Below are positions 48,801-60,800 of a stretch of DNA of 64,000 nucleotides, one piece after another. The position numbers were made by a program, and so were the translations under genes. The notes beneath the pieces were generated by a model. That model was not told the origin of the DNA. It searched no databases and was given only the letters and a program-made list of their open reading frames with translations. The stretch comes from Holacanthus passer (Eukaryota; Chordata; Actinopteri; Pomacanthidae): the NCBI GenBank assembly GCA_025331565.1, contig JAFREQ010000014.1:9008501-9072500 (forward strand), read 5' to 3'. Each line of letters opens with the position of its first letter. Within the stretch, counting starts at the first letter, position 1.

Positions 48801-51800
48801 TTTAAAATGTGGTAAAAATCAGGAGTAACGCTGTCGGCACCTTGTCTCTCGTGCAGATGTGCTTCTGTCCGTCCACCTCGCACACCCTGGCAAACTTTAG
48901 GAAGCGGCGGTAGTCAAAGTTGTTCTGGATACCCAGGTGGTAGCAGTCCCTGAGAAGAGACAGAGTGAAAGATATGTGGAAACAGAAAAATTGGAATATT
49001 CCATATAAGATTTGGGAAATTGTTATTAAACACTCAAACAGATCGACAAGCCCCACCTGGCAAAGTAGTCCCACTTGTCCACATCAATGCCATTTCTTTT
49101 GTTGGCCACAATTTCATAGAGGAAGGACTTGTCTTCTGGACGGCCTTTATATGGCCACTGCAGAGATGACAGGCAACAGTAGCATTACAATTGGCTTTAT
49201 GGGCCAAGTATGTTTGAGCACATGAGGAATTTGACTCTAGTTTGCAGTTTCGGGTCTCACTGTTTTCACAGAGTCATGAACATATGCACAGGAGGATACA
49301 CGTAGACATACAGTTAAAACACGGACAACAAAGCTTAAAGTTGAGCAAACATACCCCAGGTGAGTGGGTATGAAAATATATACATACTCAGTAAGTATAT
49401 AGAAACAACAAATGGACAACATACAATACAGGGTCTATGTACAAATCCAGGTTCTAGCACCTGGCACCTCATGTGATGAACGTAAGGAGTTTAACCGTTT
49501 AAACTGCATTTGCCAAGAAATTTGTTCCTGTAAAACCTTTCACATGTTGAATATACAGTCATCAAATGCCATTAAAATAAAGGTTAGAGCCTAAAAAACA
49601 AAATTCAGATGAGTTTTAAGAGAGAGCTAATTTTTAATTTAGTCGTGTGCTGTTATCAGCTGCTCTGAGACTGAAGAAACTCAGACTCTGGAAAACAAGT
49701 GGAGAAGAAAATAGGCACAAGTCTCTGCTCCATGAAATCATTCTTACTTTTAAAAATCTATATTTAATACACATGTTTGGATCAAGTTCTGACAAAGGAC
49801 TGACCAGAGGCCGATACATTTCCTGGCTGGCATTGTATTTTTACAAAATTGCACATTTCTGATTTTTACTAAATTACAAATTTCCTCATATTTAATGCAA
49901 GAAATCAGGATGTTTCATACTTAATCATAAGGGCAGAAGCAGTATGTTAATGTAATTTTTGTCCTGAAGGCTGTGCCATAATTAATTTCAAGGTGGGGTT
50001 TCGAGAATATCGAGTGCGAGAGTGTGTGAGAGTCAAAGGAAAGTCAGAATAAATATTTCATGGATAATAGAAGAAGTTAATCTATATACAAATCAGACAT
50101 TGGCTGTTGTAGCAATGACGCTGCGGACTGATTTCACACAGGCAGAACTAGTTACCTTCTGGCCTTGAGCTGCATTAGGGTCCAGCGGTCCAGCAATCTG
50201 CTCCTTGATGAACTCCAGGTCCTCGGGCAGCACCAGGCCATACTGCTCCATCACCGGCTCCAGGCCGTTGTCTTTTACCAGGTAGTCAAACATGGCCAGA
50301 GATGCCGTCTCATGCTGCAACAGAAACAGACTCATTACATTAATATGAGAATGTGAATGGCTATAATTTGAAAACGAAAGCACATGACTCATTAAGTATT
50401 ATCAAATACAAAGAGCTTATCTCAACTAAAACAGGACAGGACAGAAATGTGAATACTTGTCTTATCTCTCATGTTTGTCACACAGCACGTCTAACTTGAG
50501 TCGTAACGTGCATAATGCCCATGTGCTTAGCAGTTATCGGTGACTCATTCTGAACAGTACAGTCCCTCTGAATGCTCAACTATCATGCTTACGAGTCAGG
50601 AGACGATAAGTGCTTTATACAGGAGCTTTGAATGACAGTAATTACAACTGCCGATAACAAGTTGTTTATTGTTGTATCTTCTTTCCATCAGAACGTTTTA
50701 ACTATATACTCATTAACCAATGTTAGGGAAAATGAAAGGAGGGCAAACTGTCTTCTTATAGTGCCAAGGAGGGAGTTTAGTTGGTGGGTATTTTGTAGAC
50801 TTCATTGCCTATTTAAAAATTATGTGATGAGAGGATTTGTTTCTCGTAGGTTGATTTTTTCCCCCCAGCACACCGAGAGGTTAAAACCTAGTGGACGCTG
50901 GCTTGACTGCAATGAACAAAAGCACTCAAACTTTAACAACCTGCACAGTGGGTGACTAAGCGAGGGCTTTAAGGCATTTTCCAGTTAGTTTTCAAAAACA
51001 GTCAGCACAAAGACTGTCTTCTTTTCCAGACAGTAGTTAATACGGGTCAGTCCGACTTTTGTGGTTGTTCCCATTTCTCCCCCCAGACACCACATACGGT
51101 ATGTTCTTGTTTTTGAAAATGTCAAATTCAATTTCATTCACTTTTATGTATTTAGTGCCAATTCACAACAGAGGTTATCTCAGGTCACTTTTCATATAGA
51201 GCAGGTCATATTCTTTTTAATTTTACTGTTAATTTTATTATTATGTTTACAATATCATGTCTTGTTAAAGCAGTCGCTTAACTTTTTAACTTTTAAGAGC
51301 ACAGTAATGGAGGAGTCACGCTCTTTTTAAACCACAGTCAGTTTTGAGATGTGCTCAAAGATGTGATGTACTTATACAAAAAAATTTACTCTGCAGCATT
51401 CCAGTTAAGTCGATGTGCACGTCTGGGCCAGTACATTGGAGTTGTAAATCAAAGAGTGTTCTACTTACATCTCCTCGATTGCCAATTTTTTTTTGGATTA
51501 ATCATAACACCTCAGCAAAACAGGACATGTCAAAATCACAAGGACATTGTTAGTCAGAGGAAGTTAGATAATGAAGGAGACTCCGGTGCCCCACTGAGAA
51601 AAAGTGGACTTATATAATCTGCCTTTGCAGTTAATAACTAAGAGGAAACAAACTAATGTTAGAAAAAGAAGTAATCCATAAAAGTATTTTTACAAGGATA
51701 AGATAAATATAAATCACATAGTTTCCTACCTTCCAGGTAATTTCTGGGCGTGCTTTAGGGATGAACATCCCATCAAACATATGGGAGAATGGCCCATGTC

Positions 51801-54217
51801 CTGGAAAAGGAGGTGGGGGTGGACAAAAAAAATTATTGACTTTGTTCTGTGAGAACTGGAAAATTGTACATAATAAACAGTAATACTTTCCCTTCCATTC
51901 TCACTCATGCCCACACGCAGTGTGTCAAATGTATTGACTTTGTTCTGTGAGAACTGGAAAATTGTACATAATAAACAGTAATACTTTCCCTTCCATTCTC
52001 ACTCATGCCCACACGCAGTGACTAAGAAGTTAAAACCTGAAACGTGTGAGGACCTGTGGACCACTCACCCAGGTCATGACAGAGCCCAGCGATCTGCACG
52101 CAAAGGATGTCTCTTTGAGAGATGAGGAGTTCTGGTTGCCTCTCATTCAGAGCGAGTACAAGTTGTCCTGCCAAGTAACCCACCCTGTACCAGCACACGA
52201 CAAAACAACTCATTCCACATAAGATATAACACAACATGTGACAGAAGAATAATTATATATATATATACATGAATAATACTGAGATTTTATGTGACATTTG
52301 GTAATACAATTTTTGCATGTAAAATTTGCCCTGCAATATAATCATATCAATCAGTCAATCACAAACAAAGTGAGCATCAATTAAATGAAATAAAAGAAAT
52401 AAAACGTTCTGCTCATTCCACATCACAGCTGTTCACCTACATTCATCCACTTAATTTCTGCTGCACCAATCCTTGGAGAACATATTACCAGATTTCTCAT
52501 CAACACACTGCCAGCAATCTTTTTCACATCAAATATAGTATTACAGGAAGCATTTTCCAAGGCGATAAAGTGTAGAATTATTAAATACAGCCTGATTAAA
52601 TGACGACCGAGAGAAAGCATTTCGTGTTAGTGAGCCACCTTTTATTGCACCTCTCTTTTTTCACTTTGGCGACTCAGTGTCTGGCCTCACCAATAACTGT
52701 TGGTTGGCACATAATGTGGAGTAACGAGTTTTACTGCGCCCTCGCTATGGTTTTACTGCTTTATATATGTATTTAACAGCACAGCAATGATGCCGCCTAA
52801 TGAACCTAAATCAATAAACGATGTGCTGTATCTAACTGAGGACATACCCAATGCAGTGTTCAAAGCGGTTGTGGGATGCTCCAGGAAAAACAAAGTAGGT
52901 CCCGCCGAGCTGCTTGAGGTTTCGTAGTCTCTGGAACTGTGGTGTATCAATGATTTTGACAAGAAGAGGGTGTAACTCCACGTGCCCGTGGATGGGATCG
53001 TTAAAAACCTGGTGGAAGACGGAAGACAAACAAATTCAACATTCATTATCGAAACAGGTGGGTCACCCTCCTGTCTGAAAGTCTGCACTGACCAGTATTG
53101 TTTACAACATACAGAACAGTTGATTATACAGACTTTTATTCAAGTGTTGCTCATTGGTGATTATTATATATACACAAACCTATCTTTTTTACATACTAGT
53201 GTACATTACAGTCCTGACCATTCTTTATTCTCTACCGTTCTTTATTTGTTCAGTATTTGTTTTCCTTGATATCCTGAATCTGAATGTGACAATTGACTGG
53301 AAAAACCAACAAGCAGTCAGTATAAAGAGTATAAAGATACACAGGTGTCAAATGATCCCATCTCTGAAAGCACTAACTTTCACCTGAAGGCATCCGAGAA
53401 CCGGTCTCTCTTCATTTCTTACCATGCCGTGCTCCACTATAACAATTATTTTTGAGCTTGAAACCTTTATTTTTTTCCCGCTGAGAACAACCTGACCCTG
53501 GTATCTTATTCTGTCACTTGTCTTTCACATCTTATAACCTTGAGTGTGCAGCATTGTCATACTGCTGTTACCTTATTTGGCTCTGCTTGGATCTGCCACA
53601 GCTTCCTGAGACTGTGCAGGATCTGCAGACGGTCACCAAGATGCCTGCACAGAATGAAATGTCAAAAACATTAAAGTCAGTTGAGGAGGATCAGATGGTT
53701 TTGCCCTTCTTTGCAGTCCTGTTTGTGGCTTTGGTCCCATTTCCTCCTCCTCAAAGTGGCAAATTTCACCCACAACTCAGTTTAACATTGACTCACATGA
53801 TGCCAATTTTCTCCAGATCAGCATCTTTGAGATACATTAGGCCGACACCTGTGATTTTTTGTGCTGGATAACAGAGAAAACAGAGAAAAGAAACTAGTTT
53901 AGACGCTGGATTATCTGATCTGTCACAACACGCATGAGGTCAGCAGGTTTGTTGATCATTAGGATCAGCACATAAATAACAACAACAACAACAAAGAGAT
54001 TAAAAACAGTCTGTTTAAGCAAACCAGAAAGCTAACCTCGAAATGTGTCCTCCCATTTTTGGAGACCTTCTCTTCGTAGGTAAAGACACGTTTCCTCCAG
54101 TCCCCATCTCGTGCAGTCCGAGTCCTGCAGCCGGACTGTCACCCTCTTCTTCTCCGGCGTTTTCAAGCTGTCATCAGCGCTCGAGACCGGCGTCAACAAC
54201 CGTTTTCGGTTCGCCAT
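45867..54217 (-). CDS. samhd1: SAMHD1 deoxynucleoside triphosphate triphosphohydrolase (complete)
   Basis: Hydrolyses dNTPs to deoxynucleoside and triphosphate; in mammals it is a tetrameric, GTP/dNTP-activated enzyme that limits dNTP pools and restricts retroviruses. Sixteen exons, 5' to 3': 54217-54037, 53863-53797, 53644-53572, 53008-52848, 52184-52069, 51800-51730, 50314-50156, 49157-49057, 48949-48841, 48753-48662, 48552-48437, 48278-48139, 47508-47413, 47226-47122, 46956-46819, 46052-45867. Phases agree throughout; 1911 nt, 636 aa (human 626 aa, also 16 exons). SAM domain in exons 1-3. HD-domain residues: ASHNRFEH (His about 158), CHDLGHGPFSH (His197/Asp198) and NGIDVDKWDYFARD (Asp about 303). 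Equivalents of the human allosteric Lys116, Asp137, Gln142, Arg145, Arg451, Lys455 and Lys523, and of Tyr374, are present. The C-terminus has LTPLKK, matching the CDK site around human Thr592. Tail-to-tail with the NLR gene. Confidence 0.97.
46155..46705 (+). mobile_element. Tc1-like transposase remnant inside samhd1 last intron
   Basis: Lies between samhd1 exons 15 and 16. Broken frames on the + strand read SETWWWECSGLGMLF (from a KHGGGNVQVWG-type segment), then PPQSPDLKPTEHLWG (the catalytic-region PQSPDLNPIEHLW of Tc1-like enzymes) and, in another frame, ESMPARVHVAIKAKGG. Several frame changes make it dead. The words 'ggggtgggctcagaaatacc' and 'agc' are shared with the remnant at 55905-56940 (opposite strand). 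Confidence 0.8.
51834..52020. repeat. 89-bp direct duplication in samhd1 intron
   Basis: Two copies (51834-51922 and 51932-52020) run from 'tattgactttgttctgtgag' to 'catgcccacacgcagtg', apparently identical, joined by 9 nt. A recent local tandem duplication, or an assembly artefact, in the intron between exons 5 and 6 of the first SAMHD1 gene. Confidence 0.9.
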
Positions 54218-54299
54218 GTTGGATCCGACAATCTGGATTAAGGGAAGAATTAAAGTAGAGGCGAAATTACAGCCGTTTTTCCACGTCGACTGCAACAGC

Positions 54300-54390
54300 T
54301 GATCGGGCCAATGTGCAGAGAAACACTGAGTGTGTGAAAAAGACCCGGGTTTTGTGTCTTCAGCTGGGGCGTCACGACGTTTCCGGTTGT
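54300..54390 (-). promoter_or_regulatory. samhd1 proximal promoter elements
   Basis: Just upstream of the start codon. An ETS-type ACCGGAAAC on the - strand at about 54380-54388, a CRE-like GTCACGAC at 54371-54378 and a CCAAT box at about 54308-54312 are visible in a CpG-containing stretch. There is no clear TATA box, as expected for a housekeeping-type promoter. I saw no perfect ISRE here. Motif calls only. Confidence 0.35.
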
Positions 54391-55571
54391 TGTTTTCAAA
54401 ATAAAAGTAGCTATTGCTGGCTGAATAAAACCACGGCTGTAGCATACATATCATAATCCGAGGAATATTCATTATTATTAACCCTCTGCCACCCATCAAA
54501 AACGTTTTGATTATGTTACGTTTTCGTATCTTTTATTATATTCATTTTCTATAAATTTAAATGCCATTCCCCAACATTAGGGTGAAAATACTGTCTTAAA
54601 GCCACAACAATAAAGTTCTGATGGGGAAATACACAATAATTTATATATTCATTTTTTCATGACCTATAAGTTGTCAGATTCTAGTTTGCAGAAAATATTG
54701 GAATCAGCCTCCACAGTATGAAATGTAACATTAAACTACCCCAGATTATTCAATTAAATAAGGATATGGCACAGCCTCCACCATATCAAAATTAAGCATA
54801 AACTTGCCCAGATTCAGATTCAGAAAAAAATAATTAAATATGAAAGATACGACCTAAGTGGTGACCCTAAATACAAGAAATGATAAGGAAATTCTTTTTT
54901 TAATAGTGGATATTAATCAATAATAATAATATAATAAACAACGATAATAACAGCCTCCACCATACAGATCCCTAGATTAAATAGATATGAAGAACACGTT
55001 TTCCAATATATAATTTTCACAGCATCTACTACAATTCTTGTGTGCACAAGACAACATATATTTATATATATATTGTATAAAAACATGTATAGAGGGTTTT
55101 CAGAGAAGAGTTTTGGTTGTGGTGCCTATTTTTTGCTCCATGTTGGAGTGGACAACAGTCACAAAATGTTTTTTAACGGTGGATATGAATCCTGGTGTTT
55201 CACTTACAAACAAACAAATGCCATTTTCTGATGTCCACTGTGTCCTATAAATTGTCAGATTATGGTATGTAGAATCTAAAAAAGCAAACACAATAATACA
55301 AACAACAACAACAACAACAACAGAGTAATAATAGAGTAAAAGTAAACTCCCCCGGATTCATAGACAAGAACTAAAAAAAAAAAGGGTTATTATAAAATGC
55401 TTTTTAATGATGGGTATTAATCCCAGTGTTTCACTTACTTCACCACAACACACCCAATTAAAAATGAACAAACGCAGGCCATTTTGTGAAGATCTAAGTT
55501 GTTGGTCACCAGTAAACGCTAACCTCAACGTTATTGTGTAAGGGAAAAATGTTTTATTAGTTTATTTCACC

Positions 55572-55849
55572 AGTAAAACTCCCCGCTTCCGGTATTTCAC
55601 TTGCTACATGTAAATATCTTGACGCAGTTCGCTCCTCTTTGGTTGGCACACGGAGGGTGGAGCCAAATATAGTAGCGCTAATGAGGAACCCGGGCTGAGG
55701 CTCAGTGCTAAAGGTGGAGGAAGGATACGCTTATCGGCTCTATTTAAACTGCTTATTGCCATCCGCATTTTACAAGTAATATATGTTTATGTCACGAAGA
55801 CACACGTGGTCAGGAGCACGTGACTGGACGCCAACTCTGCTCTTTGGTA
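55572..55849 (+). promoter_or_regulatory. orphan promoter and possible first exon on the + strand
   Basis: A GC-richer island between the two SAMHD1 copies. It has an ETS-like CTTCCGG at about 55577, a TATA-like TATTTAAA at 55741-55748, two CACGTG E-boxes (55803-55808 and 55817-55822; the second reads GCACGTGAC) and a strong splice donor TTTG/GTAAGT with the exon ending at 55846. No coding exon follows on the + strand inside the window, so any transcript would be non-coding, antisense to the second SAMHD1, or a remnant. The elements are seen; the transcript is inferred. Confidence 0.35.
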
Positions 55850-55904
55850 AGTCTGACAGTAAATCAGCTGCCTCCACTTTGACACCAAGCACATATGGCA
55901 CTAG

Positions 55905-56940
55905 ATATTGACTGTGTACAGGGCAGGACATTGCGGATCAATGGAAAATGTTAACCCTGTGCTGCATCTTAGTTTCCCATGTATTGCATCCTTCTTCGCA
56001 AAGATCAAAATCAGGAGGTCTAGCAAGTTTCTAAGGAGTAAAGTTGTGTCAATTCAGTGCAGGTGCAGGTATTCCAGAGTAGGAAAAACATTCCCAGATC
56101 TGAATATTCCCACTGCCATTTTCTCTGTTGGTTTCATACTCTGCAGCACCATTCTTGGATTCATCACTAAATATTACTGTATTACTAATATTAATTACTA
56201 ATATTTTTTTCCAGGTCATCCACTATTTAAAGCTGGTATTTCTGAGCCCACCCCGAGCATTTGGCAACTGCAACACAGCCGTCTTTTGACAGTGTTTTTG
56301 CTGATTAAAATCCTGCGTTCTTTATTCAGCAAGCTCTGTATGTACGATGAAGTTGTTTTTCTATCTCTCATGTAACTAAGCTTGATGTGTTGATCTTCTG
56401 ATGGTGTGGTCACTTTTGCTGGATCGTACTTTGGGTACAACTGATCCAGTTTCTGCAAAGTGTTTTAGAGTTTCATGCAGTGGCCCTAAGAAACCTTTAG
56501 TCTGAGAAAGCCCGTCTTTGCTTAGAATAACAATTTAAGTTTTGACACTTTCACTTAGTTCTGATACCATGTTTCCCACTATCATGATGCCACTTAGTGA
56601 GCAATGATCTGCTGGAAACTTGAGACACAACTATAATTATAACAGGTGAACACTGGCTCTAAGTTGAGTTACTCAAACAAGCCTCTGATCTCTGAGTAGA
56701 TCAAATCTGAATGCATACTTAATTGGAAGGGATGAACTCTGGCATTTTTGTACAAAGGAGTGAACTTGCTCAGTGCCACACATTTGCTTGAATTTGATTG
56801 CTGAACTGGAAATAGCACAGAATCTTAAATATTTGTTATTTTACATATCAAGCTTTCTGATTATTGCCAGGTGTATGTCAAAATCTCAGAGATTTTCAAT
56901 GTGGTCTCAGACTTTTGGATCCTACTGTACATTGCATCAT
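55905..56940 (-). mobile_element. degenerate Tc1-like DNA transposon
   Basis: On the - strand 56458-56216 encodes LDQLYPKYDPAKVTTPSEDQ and KNTVKRRL, the N-terminal paired/HTH part of a Tc1-like transposase, followed by broken frames. The right part carries 'caatgtggtctcagactttt' with 'ggatcctactgta', typical of such element ends. It lies between the SAMHD1 copies. The sequence shared with 46155-46705 shows the same family. Confidence 0.7.
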
Positions 56941-57064
56941 TTAGCTGTTTATAATTGAGCAACATCTCCATTTCTGCGTCACAGCTAAAAAAAAAAAAGA
57001 ATGATTTCCTCTGGTGTTGGACAAGTTTAACTGCATGAGGACACACAGCGAAGAGATAAAGAGC

Positions 57065-57070
57065 TTTATT
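57065..57070 (-). terminator. poly(A) signal of the second SAMHD1 gene
   Basis: AATAAA on the - strand, 808 nt after the stop codon of the second copy. The spacing nearly equals that of the first copy (825 nt) and the flank is similar ('caatgggaataaaact' here, 'caataggaataacact' there), so the 3' UTR was part of the duplicated unit. Confidence 0.55.
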
Positions 57071-57877
57071 TCAAATATAGCACAATCTGCTGTCACCCTG
57101 TCTCAATGGGAATAAAACTGAAAGGTTCTGATAACCTCTGGAAGGTTTTTCTTTATAGCCCCATTACATAGTAAGAATATAATAAATCTTCACACGCAGT
57201 TTACCTTAACCACATTCGTACAGATAGTTACATTGAAAATCTTAACCTGAGTATCACATATTATAACATTTTCATTTCATTGATGAATTGTAAAGTACTG
57301 CCCAAGAGCCACTTTCAAAACATATCACAGATAAATGAGACATTTAAAAAATACAGTGAATAAGTAATGATAAAATGCTGTAGGTAGGGAAAGATATAGT
57401 AAAATAACCAAATTGGAACCATAACCACCAAAAATGACTTCTAATCAAACATCACTCAAAGTCAAAATAGTATCTAATCAGTTTTCCACATCAATAAAAA
57501 TGATTAACATCAAAACCAACCACCACTATAATATTTGAAATCCCCAAATCACAAATTAAATGTTTACTTTAAATGACAGACTCCAATACATTTGTTGCTT
57601 GCTGCGATTATAAGGAATACACAGAGAATGCACAAAGAAGCATAAATTTGACTGGTAGCTGAATAAAACAGTGCCCTGAAACATGCTGTATACCTACTCA
57701 GTTTTACACATTTAGATTAGACATTTTAAGTAACCATGATTGATTGTTCCACTCTGTGCTCATTAACTCACTGTACAGAGCATTTTAATAATTTTTAATT
57801 ATAATGAAAAGATTAGTATCAGGGAATGTTGGCTTCCATTTTTCAGTTGTGATCTCCATCTTCCAAACTTAATTGTT

Positions 57878-60800
57878 TTACAGGTTTACTTCATCTGGAT
57901 CCTGCATGTAAATGAAGACAGTCCAGACAAGTGTATCAGTATTAACAATAGCAGCGCAGAGTAAGAGATGCATTACTGAAGCAGGGCACCAGATCGCACT
58001 GGAAGCTGAAATGACTAGTCGATTGACAGATTAATTGGCAACTATACTGATGATTAATCTATCAAGTAGACTTGGGTGGTAACAGTAGTGCACAGCATGT
58101 GCCACCACCCTTTTCACTAGCTTTTCACATTTAACGCAACCTCCAACCTGAGGGCCCCACAAAGTGCCTACAGTATCCTATATTAAACAGTCTAGATTAA
58201 AATATTACCTTGAAGCCCTTGTTGCGGCGCCACTGGTCAAAGCACTTCTTGTCAGCCTCGTGATCCCTGCCTCTCTTCTTACAGCAAAACCTGATCAAAT
58301 GGTTAGAGAAGCACTTCGGGCCAGTCTTGGACTCCTGACAAGATTGACAGCAGCATAAATTTGAGAATAGTGGCATAGCAGTAACTGCCTTACGAAGGTA
58401 TACACACAATGAACAAACACCTCATGCAAAGAAAGACTAGGATTAACATTTTTGTTGCCATTGCTTTTGTCCTGACCTCCAACTGGCGTGCCTTGGTAGG
58501 GTCCTGCTTGCTGTAGAAATGTATCTTATCGACAGGGTTCTCCTTCTTCATCCCATAGTTTATATCGATGTCCTAAAAGAGAAGCGGAGGTAGGTAGGTA
58601 ACATCTTACAGATCAAATGACAATCAACAAAACACGAGATTTCAAGAAAAGCCAAGTGAAAGTAAGTAGACTTAAAACTCACAATAACTTCAATGTCCTC
58701 TGGTGTCAATGCCTCCTCTCCCTCTCTCTTCCCCTGATTGAGCTCTTTAGCCAATTCTTCTTTCCACTCCAAAATGGTCTCCTTATGGAGGGCAGAGAAA
58801 GGTTAAGAAGTCAGTGGGATAAGAGGTTTGAGATTTGTTCCATCTTGACAGCACAGTAAGAGTATGTCCACATTAATGTGAAAACTGATCTTTGATTCTC
58901 AGTTTTGGCCCTAACCCTCTTTGCCCACACTCTGACCCCAAAGAGGAACTTTTCAAGAGTGTATAAAAGTTATATAAATCTTTTAGTGTGTATGAGGGAA
59001 ATGGAGCTTTTGCAAAATGATGACCTAAACCTGTGCAATTGTTGTCAGGGGGATGTGTTACAGTGAAGGTAATGATTTTTATCAGCACCCTGTACATTAC
59101 AGGTTAACATTAGACTGTGTTCTAATCTGGCTCTGGAAGAAAAAATTTTTTTCATCTTCAGGACCATGTATCAGAAAAACATGACATGACATAACCTCTG
59201 GTGTTGCAAAGGGAGTTGCCTTGCCCCTCTGGTGTTCTCACCATACATGCTACGTGATATCATCAGTGAAAGTCATGTCGGTTTCCATAGCTCTGCTGAT
59301 GCAACAAATAATTCGATGAATAATAGCTTTCTTAAGCTAAATGAGGATAATACATCCTAGTTGAGCCCAAATCCAAAAGGGGTGAGATGATTAAACACTT
59401 TTAATTTGACTCCCTGATGAAACCAAACGAGTTTTTTTGTTTACTAACTAAAAGCGGACAGAGAAGAATAGATTCAGCCTTTTGTTTGGCGCTTTATTGA
59501 AATGCCAGCATAGGTAAATTTAGTCAGAGTGACGTCATATCCTATGATGATATGAGCAGTGTATACTTTTTTTCAGTTTCAGGTTTTTCAGCCACAAATG
59601 AAGCATAATATTCAGCAATCTTAACATGTCAAACCGAAGTATAACGCAATACACGCACACAAAGACCTTAGTTCACACCTCGGTGGGTGTCTCAGACTCT
59701 ATGTCGCCGAGAAAGTTGTAGAGTTTTCGAGAGATGATCCTCTGTAGAATCTTCCTCGCCTCAGCCAGCTCTTTGGAGGAAGAGTTGAGTATTTGTTCAA
59801 ACACTTGATCTGTAGGACAAAGAGAGAAACAGTGGAAGATAGGTGAGTTAGAACAAACTAAAGACAAGGTCACAAAATCATTTCAAGATTTTCACAAATG
59901 CACAACTGTCACCGTAAACTGTGAGGCAACATTATTCTGATAAAAATGTGCACAAAAACGTGGATGGAAATCCATCTATTGTTGCAACTAAGGTGCTTAA
60001 GTGCATAAGTAACGCTGCACTTATGGTCAAATCAAATCAATAATGAAAAACAAAAGTGTGGGTGATAATATGAGTGATAATAATAATACTGACAGCAGTC
60101 TGCCAGTGTGTATCCTGCCCCACTCCTCCATGTGTCTTTATGTTAAAACTCAAGCTAACAGCACACAGTGGTATCTACAGACCTGTCAGCTTGGTGTACG
60201 CCTCCATGTCATCCATGGCTGTGGAGAGAGTGAACAGTTTCCCTCCTGAGCCTTCGATCTCGATGTACTTGTCTGCTTTTAAAAAGGCGTCCTTGATCCT
60301 GGATGATCATAGGCAACATATCACTTTTAAGAATATTTAAACCACGTCAGACATCCGATGAAGCTAAATGTTGTTGGAGTACAAACATGGGAAGTGTAGG
60401 TCCTTACATAGCCTGTATGATGGTGTTCACTCTGTGCTGGCACGCACGTCTGTGGAGACTGTACCTTGTGTGGAACATATCAGTCATATTGTCCTTCTCC
60501 TGTTGTGAATATTGTCTAGTTTATTCACAAATAATCACATAAATGGATTGCTGTTTAAAATCTGATTAAAAACACTGTCAGCACCTTGTCTCTCATGCAG
60601 ATCTGCTTCTGTCCGTCCACCTCGCACACCCTGGCAAACTTTAGGAAGCGGCGGTAGTCAAAGTTGTTCTGGATGCCCAGGTGGTAGCAGTCCCTGAGAA
60701 GAGACATTAAACTAATGAGCATCCTGGAAAATGATGCACATTATTAAAATCATCTGGAGAGTATTGTAATTCTAGTAATTATATTATACGTAGTAGTTCA

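Noticed and set aside
59220..59240. CTCF-like 'gcccctctggtg' in the second SAMHD1 copy
   Set aside because: The GGC core position is shifted by one base against CCASYAGRKGGCRS, so it does not fit the core motif.
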